This document shows positions 8,150-14,198 of a DNA stretch of 20,037 nt, piece by piece. The stretch is from a virus, in IMG/VR virus record IMGVR_UViG_3300033233_001194, positions 1 to 20,037 of that record; one strand, given 5' to 3'. The first letter of the stretch is position 1, and every line of letters starts with the position of its first letter. The translations under genes and the position numbers were made by a program. The notes beneath the pieces are model-generated. The model saw only the letters and a program-made list of their open reading frames with translations, made no database searches and was not told where the DNA came from.

Positions 8150-8292
8150 TTATTACACTCAGTTTTTTCCACAGAATAATAATTTACAATTTTTGACATC
8201 ATAAAAATACTACCGAACAAAATCCACAAACAAATAGTTGCGGTTATTATGTATATTATACCAGCTCCACATTTTTTTAATATTTTTGTCAT
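8146..8292 (-). CDS. Small membrane protein (48 aa), convergent with the thermonuclease
   Basis: A minus-strand frame of 48 residues starting MTKILKKCGAG, with one hydrophobic segment (about 9-32, IIYIITATICLWILFGSIFM) and a short polar tail with one Cys (VEKTECNN). It starts with a TAATG overlap on the stop of the DUF1064 gene, which argues for a real, translationally coupled gene. Its stop codon overlaps the thermonuclease stop: the four bases 8146-8149 (TTAA) serve both strands. No family recognised. It is the last leftward gene, and nothing resembling a terminator separates the two convergent transcripts. Confidence 0.6.
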   Translation of the reverse strand: MTKILKKCGAGIIYIITATICLWILFGSIFMMSKIVNYYSVEKTECNN

Positions 8293-8648
8293 TAAACCTC
8301 TAAAAATAAATATTCTGGATAAGTAAATTTTACCAACTTTCTTTTAATAATGTAAGCTGGCAATTTTTTGGTAAAAGACGATTTAACATCTTCAATTACA
8401 AATGAACCTTTTTCAATATCAAAATAAACAAAATCAGCTACATATTTAATCCCCCTCTCAGTTATACCTTGCTTATCTTTAAAACTGGGCAATAAATTAA
8501 ACGAGCTTTGTTTTGTCAAATTTCTAATAACTCCGGCTCTTTGCATTAATTCTAATTCTTTAAAGCGTTTAGCTTCTTTCTTAGAATCAAAACCATCTGC
8601 GGTTTTAATATTTTTATATTTGCTACCTTTTTTTCTTTTAAAAATCAT
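8292..8648 (-). CDS. DUF1064-family protein, PD-(D/E)XK nuclease-like (118 aa)
   Basis: The motif order is that of DUF1064 phage proteins: KYKNIKTADGFDSKKEAKRF (10-29) with Glu25, then RNLTKQSSFNLLPSF, YVADFVYF (69-76) with Asp72, VIEDVKS (84-90) with Glu86-Asp87-Val-Lys89, and the C-terminal YIIKRKLVKFTYPEYLFLEV. The E, D and DxK positions fit a PD-(D/E)XK nuclease core, so a structure-specific endonuclease (for example cutting recombination junctions) is the usual suggestion, without firm proof for the family. It sits at the distal end of the leftward operon that carries RecT and the YqaJ exonuclease, which supports a recombination role. The start follows an AT-rich leader without Shine-Dalgarno, closely like that of 8704-9081. 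Confidence 0.85.
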   Translation of the reverse strand: MIFKRKKGSKYKNIKTADGFDSKKEAKRFKELELMQRAGVIRNLTKQSSFNLLPSFKDKQGITERGIKYVADFVYFDIEKGSFVIEDVKSSFTKKLPAYIIKRKLVKFTYPEYLFLEV

Positions 8649-8695
8649 ATTTTATTTTTGTTGATATTCTAGTTAATAATCAAATTATTATTTTG
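8649..8695 (-). promoter_or_regulatory. AT-rich leader, copy 1 of a pair
   Basis: Read on the minus strand: AATAATTTGATTATTAAC, TAGAATATCAACAAAAATA, then AAATATG. The leader of 8704-9081 has the same order with few changes (GATTATCAACTAGAA, CAACAAAAATAAAT, AAAATATG). An 18-base stretch on the plus strand (ATAATCAAATTATTATTT, 8676-8693) also recurs exactly at 9153-9170. No GGAG site is present, so this is either an SD-independent start region or a repeated regulatory element. Confidence 0.55.
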
Positions 8696-8703
8696 CTTTG
8701 GGA

Positions 8704-9081
8704 TTATTCTTTAATTAAATAGTTTTTTATTTCATTATTAATTTTTTCTTCTCTTCTGGCTAACGCTACAAAAGCTTTTGCAATTATTTCTTCTTGCTCT
8801 AAAACATGTTTTTTAAAATCTGTTTCTTTTTTGCTTATATCTTTAAGTTTTTTTTCAGGATATTCGGTTTTAATAAAAGACCCGATTAATTTAATCTTGT
8901 CTTCTAAATCTAAATTAATTGCATTTTGCCATTCGATGCTAGGTTCTCCTTTTTCATATAAGCAAATTTTATTAAGTTTAAAAATTGTATTAACTAGTAA
9001 ATTTATATTGTCCCTTAGTCTTTCCATCTCTTGAACTTTTACCTCAAGTTGTCTTACTGTTAAATCGCGAAAATCTGTCAT
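8704..9081 (-). CDS. Hypothetical coiled-coil protein (125 aa)
   Basis: No family recognised. The protein is charged and almost entirely helical: residues 1-40 contain heptad-like LTVRQLEVKVQEMERLRDNI, and residues 75-125 are Lys/Glu-rich (EKKLKDISKKET, EEIIAKAFVALARREEKI). One Cys, one Trp and no membrane segment. It probably forms dimers or binds a partner through coiled coils. It sits between the small protein 9165-9353 and the DUF1064 gene in the recombination operon. The start has a copy of the AT-rich leader shared with the DUF1064 gene instead of a Shine-Dalgarno site. Confidence 0.7.
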   Translation of the reverse strand: MTDFRDLTVRQLEVKVQEMERLRDNINLLVNTIFKLNKICLYEKGEPSIEWQNAINLDLEDKIKLIGSFIKTEYPEKKLKDISKKETDFKKHVLEQEEIIAKAFVALARREEKINNEIKNYLIKE

Positions 9082-9170
9082 ATTTTATTTATTTTTGTTG
9101 TTGTTCTAGTTGATAATCAAAATAGTTTGTTTCTTAAAAACAATTAAATCTGATAATCAAATTATTATTT
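9082..9170 (-). promoter_or_regulatory. AT-rich leader copy 2, plus an exact 18-base repeat
   Basis: The part next to the gene (9082-9125) repeats the leader of the DUF1064 gene: GATTATCAACTAGAA, then CAACAAAAATAAAT, then AAAATATG. The distal part contains ATAATCAAATTATTATTT (9153-9170), identical to 8676-8693, which overlaps the last bases of the gene 9165-9353. The plus-strand octamer ATAATCAA thus appears three times here (8676, 9113, 9153). Confidence 0.5.
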
Positions 9171-9353
9171 AGTTCTTACGCAAACAAATTTACCACCTTT
9201 GAATCCAAAATTTTTAAATTCACTTACAGTTTGCTTGCCAGCTTCTTCGCATAATTGTTTTGTTTGAAAACCCGAAACATTATTCATTGCGACAGAATCA
9301 CTTTGACTTAACATTCCGGCATACATAAAAATTACCAATACATATTCTACCAT
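9165..9353 (-). CDS. Small hypothetical protein, possibly exported (62 aa)
   Basis: The first 20 residues (MVEYVLVIFMYAGMLSQSDS) are hydrophobic and could be a signal or membrane segment. The rest (GFQTKQLCEEAGKQTVSEFKNFGFKGGKFVCVRTK) has two Cys that could pair and a GFKGGKFVCV ending that I recall from small uncharacterised phage proteins. The ATG follows a strong AAAGGAG at good spacing, unlike its neighbours, so the start is secure. It lies 15 bases behind the exonuclease gene. Function unknown; a periplasmic or membrane-linked small protein is the most that can be said. Confidence 0.7.
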   Translation of the reverse strand: MVEYVLVIFMYAGMLSQSDSVAMNNVSGFQTKQLCEEAGKQTVSEFKNFGFKGGKFVCVRTK

Positions 9354-9368
9354 AATTTACTCCTTTTG

Positions 9369-10388
9369 TTAATATTTAATTGTTAATTTTTTTACCGATT
9401 TTACATCGCCGACAGTCATTAATTTAGCTTTCTCAATTGCTTCATTAATGCTTGTTTCGTCGTGATAACTTTCATTGCTATATTTTGCCTCAATTTCAAA
9501 TTGATTAGATTTGAACCTTGCAAATTTATAATCTTTCATAGATTGTTTAACTTGTTCTTTAATTTCTTTATCAAGTTTTTCATACTCTTTATTTATTTCC
9601 TCAAGCTCTTTTAATCGTGCTAATTTAGCCGACAAATTGCTTTCAATAGGTAATTCAAGAGTTCCTTTCTCAAGTGCCAAAAACTCGTCAATTTGCTTAT
9701 CTTTTTTAGTTTTATCAGCCTCGTCTTTATTAAATAAAGTGCCTTTTTCAAATTCAGCACTAAACCAAATTAAGCTTGCAGTTAATGCTCGAACCATTTT
9801 TGTGTCTAAGCCAACCTTAAAAGTTTTTGAGTTTAATATTTGATGCTCTTTATTAACTGTTTTAACTCCTGCGATATGAACTTCGCAAATTTCTTTTTCA
9901 TGAAGCCACAATTGAGCTTGAGTTTGAATATAATAATTAAAAGGCAAACCATCATTTTCAATTTTAAACCACTGGCTTATGTCAGTTGTTTTGCATTCAA
10001 GAATCTCGTTGTCGTTTAAAATATAATCTATGGTCGCTCTAAACGGGAATTTACAATTTTTAATTATTTTATCTTTTACTGTTTGAGATTCGGTAATTTC
10101 ACAATACCATTCTCTTAAACTAAAATAGTTGTCTTTTACTGCCTCTTCCATCTCTTTGCCTCGCGACATAGCTTTATTATTTGTAAACTCATTAAATCGT
10201 TTAAATTGCTCTCTATCGAGCATTAATTTTTTACCAAGCGAATATCTCGTTTCAAGATAATTAGGCATTGCTTCTAGTTTTTGGCTTATTGTTTCACTAA
10301 TTAAATTTTCAGCAAATAAGTTAGCCGAATATTCTTTTACGATGCCAGCAATTTCACTTGCACCAATAATTTGAAATCTATCTTTCAT
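9369..10388 (-). CDS. YqaJ-type viral recombinase / 5'-3' exonuclease (339 aa)
   Basis: The core of a lambda-exonuclease-like PD-(D/E)XK nuclease is seen: IIGASEIAGIV (7-17), RGKEMEEAV (76-84), FRATIDYIL (116-124) with Asp121, ILECKTT (129-135) with the Glu131-x-Lys133 pair, and YYIQTQAQLWL (152-162) with Gln157. These are the YqaJ motifs in order. The C-terminal 100 residues are helical and Lys/Glu-rich. The enzyme would trim 5' strands of double-stranded ends so that the RecT annealase can bind the 3' strands. Its ATG overlaps the stop of recT and has the site AAGGAGG, so the pair is made together, as usual for such two-gene recombination systems. Confidence 0.9.
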   Translation of the reverse strand: MKDRFQIIGASEIAGIVKEYSANLFAENLISETISQKLEAMPNYLETRYSLGKKLMLDREQFKRFNEFTNNKAMSRGKEMEEAVKDNYFSLREWYCEITESQTVKDKIIKNCKFPFRATIDYILNDNEILECKTTDISQWFKIENDGLPFNYYIQTQAQLWLHEKEICEVHIAGVKTVNKEHQILNSKTFKVGLDTKMVRALTASLIWFSAEFEKGTLFNKDEADKTKKDKQIDEFLALEKGTLELPIESNLSAKLARLKELEEINKEYEKLDKEIKEQVKQSMKDYKFARFKSNQFEIEAKYSNESYHDETSINEAIEKAKLMTVGDVKSVKKLTIKY

Positions 10389-11227
10389 TATTCACCCTCC
10401 TTAGCAACTCTAAACTCTTCTGCTTTTATAGCGTCAATTTCTTCTTGAGTTAATGTAGCTTCTTGTTCTTCAACAACTTCATTTTCAGTTTCAAAATCAA
10501 CTTTTGGTAAATCATTAATAACTTTTGGCTCTGATTTAGTTTCTTGATTTAAATCAAAATTTTCATTATCTTTATTAACAAGATTATCTATTTGCTCATT
10601 GTTTAAGCCAGCAAATATTACTTTACAGCCTCTTCGGATAATAGCCACCTTTGCTTTTTCTTCAAACCAATCTTTCCAAATAAAATCTTGCTTGGCACTT
10701 TTTCTAATGTTGATAATTTCTGCTTTAGAAACTGTTTCAATTTTAGCAATTTTTCTATTACCAAGAGTAAAAGAAATATAGCAATAACCGCCAATAATTT
10801 TATCTTGTCCAGCAAAAGGGTCTTTAATCGTGTGCGTGTATTCTTCAATATCACCATCCTTTCTAATTGAAAAAATATCACCTTCTTTTACAAGATTTAC
10901 AACAATATTTGCATCGGGAAAAGCTCTTTTAATTGCGAAAATAAATCCACGATAACCAACTTGCAAATTAACATTAGTTCCGTATTTAACTAAATGACAA
11001 TGTTGCCTTGAATCAATTTCAAGTCCTAAATCTATCGCTTGCTTTACTGCGGTTAAAATTGAAAGAGGCGTGCAAACTGATAAATCTTTTTTTGGATCTG
11101 ATTTGCTTTTAGTAATTTCAAGTAATACGGATTTAATATATTTATTAGCATCGCCGTTATAAAACTGAGGTAATTTCTCCGATAATGTTGTTTCAATTTT
11201 TGAAATTGTTGTTATTGCATTTTTCAT
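10388..11227 (-). CDS. recT: RecT-family single-strand annealing protein (279 aa)
   Basis: RecT family hallmarks are clear: CTPLSILTAVKQAIDLGLEI (52-71), the VNLQVGYRGFIFA block (86-98), GGYCYISFTLGNRK (146-159) and FIWKDWFEEKAKVAIIRR (182-199), where the family has a W..W...M..K..IRR pattern. The C-terminal 70 residues are acidic (ENEVVEEQEATLTQEEI) and probably disordered. The protein anneals complementary strands during recombination and end repair, and acts with the YqaJ exonuclease encoded next to it. The start carries the shared AATATTAACTTAA leader and no Shine-Dalgarno site. Its length is normal for RecT proteins. Confidence 0.92.
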   Translation of the reverse strand: MKNAITTISKIETTLSEKLPQFYNGDANKYIKSVLLEITKSKSDPKKDLSVCTPLSILTAVKQAIDLGLEIDSRQHCHLVKYGTNVNLQVGYRGFIFAIKRAFPDANIVVNLVKEGDIFSIRKDGDIEEYTHTIKDPFAGQDKIIGGYCYISFTLGNRKIAKIETVSKAEIINIRKSAKQDFIWKDWFEEKAKVAIIRRGCKVIFAGLNNEQIDNLVNKDNENFDLNQETKSEPKVINDLPKVDFETENEVVEEQEATLTQEEIDAIKAEEFRVAKEGE

Positions 11228-11237
11228 ATTTTTAAAG

Positions 11238-11250
11238 TTAAGTTAATATT
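11238..11250 (-). promoter_or_regulatory. Shared leader motif before recT
   Basis: Minus strand AATATTAACTTAA, followed by CTTTAAAA and then ATATG of recT. One of five exact 13-base copies before leftward genes. Confidence 0.6.
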
Positions 11251-11273
11251 ATTTTTTAAAGTTTTATTTTCAA

Positions 11274-11465
11274 TTATTTGTCAATCGGAAATTGCCATAA
11301 TTCGTCAGCATTAATTTCTAGAGAATGCTTGATTCTTTGTAACATCAATTTTAGTTCTTTATGTTCTCCATTGTCATCTAATCTGTCTATTAAAACATCT
11401 AATCTCCCACAATTAAACATTAAATTACTTATAGAATTTTGAATAAATTTTTCTTGCTTTTCCAT
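11274..11465 (-). CDS. Small hypothetical protein (63 aa)
   Basis: No family recognised. The start at 11465 (MEKQEKFIQ) is chosen because the shared AATATTAACTTAA leader lies directly before it. A start at 11519 would place that leader inside the gene, coding NINLTNK. The protein is helical, with a Leu/Arg/Asp-rich middle (GRLDVLIDRLDDNGEHKEL), and ends ELWQFPIDK. No membrane segment. It precedes recT in the same direction with a gap of 46 bases that holds the next copy of the leader. It may be a small recombination or regulatory partner, by position only. Confidence 0.65.
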   Translation of the reverse strand: MEKQEKFIQNSISNLMFNCGRLDVLIDRLDDNGEHKELKLMLQRIKHSLEINADELWQFPIDK

Positions 11466-11476
11466 ATTTTTATTTG

Positions 11477-11489
11477 TTAAGTTAATATT
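11477..11489 (-). promoter_or_regulatory. Shared leader motif before 11274-11465
   Basis: Minus strand AATATTAACTTAA, then CAAATAAAA and ATATG. It supports the shorter start of this gene, since the spacing equals that before recT. Confidence 0.6.
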
Positions 11490-11559
11490 TTTAAAAAGGT
11501 TTTTATGTGGTGCTTGCAATCATGATATTACTAGCTAAACTAATAGTCAAGTATTATTT

Positions 11560-11811
11560 TTAAAAATCTCTATTTATTAGTTTTAAAATCTCCGCTATAG
11601 TTTCTTTTCTTTGTTCGCCTAAGAAATCTTTAGTTAAATCCCATCTGATACTTTTTACTTTATCCCAGTTCCCTTTGCCATAAAGTGAATAAACAATAAT
11701 ACCATCGCTTCCCATTGAGAACTTTAGCAAATTACTTTCAATCCTATTTTGATGAATAGCCAGTAAAACTTTATTTAGTGTAAAATTTTCTCCAATATAT
11801 TTTTTAGCCAT
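11560..11811 (-). CDS. Hypothetical phage protein (83 aa)
   Basis: A soluble 83-residue protein: MAKKYIGENFTLNKVLLAI at the start, then a beta-like middle (DGIIVYSLYGKG) and DLTKDFLGEQRKETIAEIL toward the end. The pattern LNKVL.AI ... W.L..D.L..Q..ET...L resembles an uncharacterised small phage family I have seen in early regions, without a known role. The start lies two bases behind the previous stop (TAATATG), with GGGGG in the end of the previous gene as a possible weak ribosome site. No DNA-binding motif or membrane segment is visible. Confidence 0.7.
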   Translation of the reverse strand: MAKKYIGENFTLNKVLLAIHQNRIESNLLKFSMGSDGIIVYSLYGKGNWDKVKSIRWDLTKDFLGEQRKETIAEILKLINRDF

Positions 11812-11812
11812 A

Positions 11813-12115
11813 TTATTTTACCCCCAAAATTTCGTTCATTTTATCGCTTAAAACACTTTTAGTCTCATCAACAAATTTGTAGCACAAGATTACTGTCCCC
11901 TTTTTCTTTTTGCCTTTACCTCTAAAATAATAATCTTGGTGATTATGCTTTGTTTCTTCATTAACCGCATTAGCAACTTCGATAGCGTCAATTATATGTC
12001 TTAAATTCTCGGGCTTAATATCAAGCTTTAAAGCTAGTTGATTAATGTTTTTCGCTTCAATAAAACCTTTTGTCCTGATTGAAGCTAAAATATAAGCTGT
12101 TTTGGTTTCTTTCAT
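11813..12115 (-). CDS. Hypothetical protein, possible winged-helix-like N-terminus (100 aa)
   Basis: The first 50 residues (TAYILASIRTKGFIEAKNINQLALKLDIKPENLRHIIDAIEVAN) could fold as a helix-turn-helix or winged-helix unit, since a short helix, an NINQLALKLDI helix and a PENLRHIIDAI helix follow each other. Residues 60-75 are very basic (YYFRGKGKKKKGT), which could contact nucleic acid. I would not call it a regulator on this alone. It starts three bases after the stop of the upstream gene (TTTTAAAATATG) without a Shine-Dalgarno site and lies in the small-gene part of the early operon. Confidence 0.65.
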   Translation of the reverse strand: MKETKTAYILASIRTKGFIEAKNINQLALKLDIKPENLRHIIDAIEVANAVNEETKHNHQDYYFRGKGKKKKGTVILCYKFVDETKSVLSDKMNEILGVK

Positions 12116-12118
12116 ATT

Positions 12119-12493
12119 TTAAAATTTAATTAAGTTTTTCTCATGAAGTAAAATAATCATTCTGCCTGCGGTGTCGGCTAGTGATTCGTTTTCTTGAATA
12201 CGACAATAAAATTGAAATTCAATTTTAGGTTCTTTTGCATATCCAAAGCTTATTTTATCAAAGTAAAATTTTGATTGTGGAGTTCTATCAATACCAACTT
12301 TTATTTTTTCAGGCAAAGCATTTATTAAAATCTCTAAATCGTAAGATTTTAACAAAAAATATTTGTTGTTATTTGAATAATATTCCGCTTTAAATTTGTC
12401 TGGAGCGATTTCAGTAAAATAAAAATTAGTTTCTTTATCAAACCCAATCTCCGCAAGCTTTTTTGAAATTTCGTAATTTGTTGTTTTAGTCAT
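12119..12493 (-). CDS. Conserved phage protein of unknown function (124 aa)
   Basis: Residues 8-28 (EISKKLAEIGFDKETNFYF), the middle YDLEILINALPEK (about 51-63) and the end ENESLADTAGRMIILLHEKNLI form a pattern I recognise from a widespread uncharacterised phage protein (ISKKLxExGF ... DLExLLxALPEK ... ESLADTAARLxIxLxE). No enzymatic motif is known to me for this family. The protein is soluble with mixed alpha/beta character. It follows a 48-residue membrane peptide gene, and its ATG lies in an A/T-rich region with no clear ribosome site. Confidence 0.75.
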   Translation of the reverse strand: MTKTTNYEISKKLAEIGFDKETNFYFTEIAPDKFKAEYYSNNNKYFLLKSYDLEILINALPEKIKVGIDRTPQSKFYFDKISFGYAKEPKIEFQFYCRIQENESLADTAGRMIILLHEKNLIKF

Positions 12494-12499
12494 AAGTTT

Positions 12500-12646
12500 T
12501 TAATTGTTTCTAATTCCTATACAATACTTATTCGGGTCTTTTATGTTGGTGTTTTTGCAAGCTTTAATAAATAATAAAGATGGTAAACTTGCTATAAATG
12601 GTAGCAATAATGCAAATAGCAATACTAATACCATAGTTTTACTCAT
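12500..12646 (-). CDS. Small exported or membrane protein (48 aa)
   Basis: The frame starts MSKTMVLVLLFALLLPFIAS, a strongly hydrophobic segment that could be a signal peptide or membrane anchor. It continues as SLPSLLFIKACKNTNIKDPNKYCIGIRNN with two Cys 13 residues apart. The ATG overlaps the stop of the DUF551 gene (ATGA) and has a strong AAGGAG at correct distance, so it is almost surely translated. No family is known to me. With cleavage near residue 20-21 a small disulphide-bonded periplasmic peptide would result; without cleavage, a single-span protein with its C-terminus in the periplasm. Confidence 0.7.
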   Translation of the reverse strand: MSKTMVLVLLFALLLPFIASLPSLLFIKACKNTNIKDPNKYCIGIRNN

Positions 12647-12894
12647 ACTATCTCCTTTTCTTGTTCTGGTGGATTCGGTAAAGGCATCCAGTGAGTTGGT
12701 TGTGAATAAAATTCATGATCTAATTCCCCACTATACTCAGCCAACTCCCATCGTTTGTAATAACTCCATCTTATTATTACAATTTGACTAGAATAATCGC
12801 TTTCCTCTTCAAGTGGAAAAAAAGCTAAAATTCTAGTTCCGTAAATTTTAGTTTCGTCTTTTGGCGCTGTTTCAATTGGTTGCCATTCGTTCAT
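12643..12894 (-). CDS. DUF551-family protein (83 aa)
   Basis: The DUF551 pattern is clear: MNEWQPIETAPKDETKIYGTRIL at the start (W.PIETAPKDG family motif, with Glu in place of Gly) and THWMPLPNPP at the end (HWMPLPEPP type). The middle includes VIIRWSYY and a Trp-rich stretch. The family is common in phages and prophages; no function is established. I chose the ATG at 12894 because GGGGAG stands at the right distance; an upstream ATG (12909) would add MRGDS inside the end of the previous gene. The end overlaps the next gene by ATGA. Confidence 0.88.
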   Translation of the reverse strand: MNEWQPIETAPKDETKIYGTRILAFFPLEEESDYSSQIVIIRWSYYKRWELAEYSGELDHEFYSQPTHWMPLPNPPEQEKEIV

Positions 12895-12895
12895 A

Positions 12896-13474
12896 CTATC
12901 TCCCCTCATTCATTTCCCAAAGCCCTTCCGCTCTGGTCGCTTCTTTTTCGTCTTCTGTTTGGTTTTCCGCCCAATATTCATCGAGCTTATCTTGAATTGC
13001 TTGATTGATTTTTATTGTTTGTCTTTTCGATAAATAAACTTCGTGATTGCCGATAAAAAGCCAAATATTGTTGTTTGGGTCGATATGCTTAGCATTGGCT
13101 AAATACATTACATTCGCACTATAATTAATTAATATATCAATTGCGGTTTGCAAATTGTTATCTGAGTAAGTCCTCTTTTTAACGACAACCTGAAATAAAT
13201 CATTTTCAAAAACAAATTCTTCAGCATCTTTAGTTAAAAGCTTAATCAATTCCTCTTGTAATCTATCAGTAATTTTTTGATTCTGACTTGGTTTAAATCC
13301 TTTAACTTCGCTTGCATCTTCGCCGTGGATTGTCTTTTCGATGTAACGACCATAAGGTCTATAAAGAATATTAGGATTAGTGTTTAGGTGGTGCAAATCA
13401 TATAAGCTATCCTCAAGAACCCCGTTAGCATATTGCAAAAATTGTTTTCTGTTTTTAAAAATTTCAAATCTCAT
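12896..13474 (-). CDS. Hypothetical phage protein (192 aa)
   Basis: No family recognised. It starts MRFEIFKNRKQFLQYANG and has a soluble mixed alpha/beta sequence. Residues 56-90 (EVKGFKPSQNQKITDRLQEELIKLLTKDAEEF) are helical, the middle has FQVVVKKRTYSDNNLQTAIDILINYS, and then IWLFIGNHEVYLSKRQTIKINQAIQDKLDEYW, where a short beta-hairpin precedes a helix. The end is acidic. No Zn-, NTP- or DNA-binding motif stands out. It is the first protein gene after the RNA cluster, with the shared leader motif right before the ATG, so it is probably read from the promoter near 14180. Confidence 0.7.
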   Translation of the reverse strand: MRFEIFKNRKQFLQYANGVLEDSLYDLHHLNTNPNILYRPYGRYIEKTIHGEDASEVKGFKPSQNQKITDRLQEELIKLLTKDAEEFVFENDLFQVVVKKRTYSDNNLQTAIDILINYSANVMYLANAKHIDPNNNIWLFIGNHEVYLSKRQTIKINQAIQDKLDEYWAENQTEDEKEATRAEGLWEMNEGR

Positions 13475-13486
13475 ATTTTTTTTGTT

Positions 13487-13499
13487 TTAAGTTAATATT
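13487..13499 (-). promoter_or_regulatory. Shared leader motif before 12896-13474
   Basis: Minus strand AATATTAACTTAA followed by AACAAAAAAA and ATATG. Unlike most other copies, no upstream protein gene ends here; it follows the RNA cluster, so the motif is not just a by-product of gene ends. Confidence 0.6.
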
Positions 13500-13511
13500 T
13501 GCCTTTTTACA

Positions 13512-13596
13512 GAAGGCTAACTGTTGAGGTCTTTGCCCCTGTCAATCTCCGTTCTCTGAGTCCACTTAGGATTTAGTTTCGGAAATTTCTGCCTTC
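13512..13596 (-). ncRNA. Structured segment closed by a 6-bp stem, unclear RNA
   Basis: GAAGGC (13512-13517) and GCCTTC (13591-13596) can pair and enclose an 85-base segment with clearly more G+C than the nearby genes. A second hairpin, GCCTT/AAGGC (13501-13505 / 13513-13517), competes for one arm. I see no T-arm (GTTCRA) or anticodon arm, so it is not a recognisable tRNA. The size and the place next to tRNA-like units suggest a strongly decayed tRNA or an RNA spacer. Confidence 0.3.
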
Positions 13597-13612
13597 ATCT
13601 TTACCTAGGCTA

Positions 13613-13690
13613 GGTGGCAATTGCTAGAATCGAACTAGCCAAGGGGAATGACCCTAACGCTCTATAAAAACGCCTCTACCCAAAATTGCC
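13613..13690 (-). tRNA. tRNA-like element with intact acceptor and T arms, abnormal D and anticodon arms
   Basis: A perfect 7-bp acceptor (GGCAATT/AATTGCC) is joined directly to a perfect T arm (GCTAG-TTCGATT-CTAGC), and the total of 75 bases between acceptor ends is normal for a class I tRNA. The 3' end is ACC followed by T, so CCA is not fully encoded. The middle does not fold properly: no D stem is found, and the only possible anticodon stem (TAGGG/CCTTG, with two G-U pairs) gives loop TCATTCC without U33 and no variable loop. It is probably a decayed tRNA gene or a tRNA mimic. The amino acid cannot be stated. Confidence 0.5.
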
Positions 13691-13708
13691 TTATAAATAT
13701 TCAAAAAG

Positions 13709-13834
13709 CTAGTGTTGGCAGGATTCGAACCTGCGAACGAGTTAATCTTAGTAATAACGATGATCCCTGTTACCGACAACTTACAAGGCTATTACTCCTT
13801 TTAGGTGCTTTAAACCCCTCAGCCACAACACTAG
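13709..13834 (-). tRNA. Class II (Ser/Leu-type) tRNA-like element with an enlarged, abnormal centre
   Basis: CTAGTGTTG (13709-13717) pairs with CAACACTAG (13826-13834). Inside on the minus strand are T8-G9, a Ser/Leu-type D arm (GCT-GAGGGGTTTAA-AGC) and a perfect T arm (GCAGG-TTCGAAT-CCTGC). Between D and T arms are about 70 bases where a class II tRNA would have about 40. No normal anticodon arm is found; instead a 9-bp stem (AGTAATAGC/GTTATTACT, one G-U) encloses 29 bases. The 3' end has no CCA. It may be a tRNA disrupted by an insertion, or a tRNA-like RNA with a new function. Confidence 0.5.
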
Positions 13835-13859
13835 CCATTTAAATATTCACGATTTTATT

Positions 13860-13905
13860 GCCCGTAGCTTTCCGAGCATTTTCAGTTCGTCGCAATCTGC
13901 GACGA
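13860..13905 (-). other. Two hairpins between tRNA-like units
   Basis: TCGTCGC (13887-13893) and GCGACGA (13899-13905) form a perfect 7-bp stem with a 5-base loop. GCCCG (13860-13864) and CGAGC (13873-13877) form a 5-bp stem with one wobble on the minus strand. Neither is followed by a U-run on the minus strand, so they are not standard terminators. They could be processing signals between the RNAs. Confidence 0.45.
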
Positions 13906-13919
13906 TGTCACTATTTTCT

Positions 13920-14005
13920 TGGCGGAAGATTAAGGATTCGAACCTTAGCAACATTTCTGTTGTATAGATTAGCAATCTATTGCATTACCGCTCTGCCAAT
14001 CTTCC
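13920..14005 (-). tRNA. tRNA-Ser (anticodon GCU)
   Basis: All arms are present on the minus strand: acceptor GGAAGAT/ATCTTCC, D arm GCA-GAGCGGTAA-TGC, anticodon stem ATAGA/TCTAT with loop TTGCTAA (anticodon GCU), a long variable arm (CAACA-GAAA-TGTTG) as in class II tRNAs, and T arm TAAGG-TTCGAAT-CCTTA. Discriminator G and CCA are encoded (86 bases in total). It reads AGU and AGC serine codons. It is the only fully normal tRNA in the cluster and is probably transcribed from the promoter near 14180. Confidence 0.96.
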
Positions 14006-14020
14006 CCTAATATTTACGAT

Positions 14021-14107
14021 TGTGGTCTCTGGCGAGAAACTTTTCATTCTTCTTCGTTTTTAATTTTTTAAACTCTATTCGTCAATAAAGAACAGTCTAT
14101 GACCACA
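14021..14107 (-). ncRNA. 87-base segment closed by a 7-bp stem, first RNA after the promoter
   Basis: TGTGGTC (14021-14027) pairs with GACCACA (14101-14107), giving a tRNA-sized unit. A small inner hairpin TCTC-GCCA-GAGA lies near its 3' side on the minus strand. There is no T-arm or anticodon arm, and the centre is A/T-rich. It could be a decayed tRNA or a 5' leader structure of the cluster transcript. The region 14108-14168 after it shows no gene. Confidence 0.3.
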
Positions 14108-14168
14108 CCAAAGATATTTTATTCACGATTTATATTTTTAAAAGTCTTTTTATCAACCTTCGCAACAT

Positions 14169-14197
14169 ATGCTATACTAAGCTTTTTAATGTGTCAA
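14169..14197 (-). promoter_or_regulatory. Sigma70-like promoter driving the RNA cluster and downstream leftward genes
   Basis: On the minus strand a perfect TTGACA (14192-14197) is followed after 17 bases by TAGCAT (14169-14174); an overlapping TATAGC with a 15-base spacer is the other -10 choice. Transcription would start near 14162 and run leftward into the RNA cluster and on to the 192-aa gene and recT operon. It lies in a 120-base gap without genes, directly behind the end of 14227-14430. Confidence 0.65.
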
Positions 14198-14198
14198 G

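Noticed and set aside
13616-13690. Intact tRNA-Met with anticodon CAU
   Set aside because: CAT is present, but placing it in a 7-base loop with U33 leaves only two paired bases in the anticodon stem, and there is no D stem.
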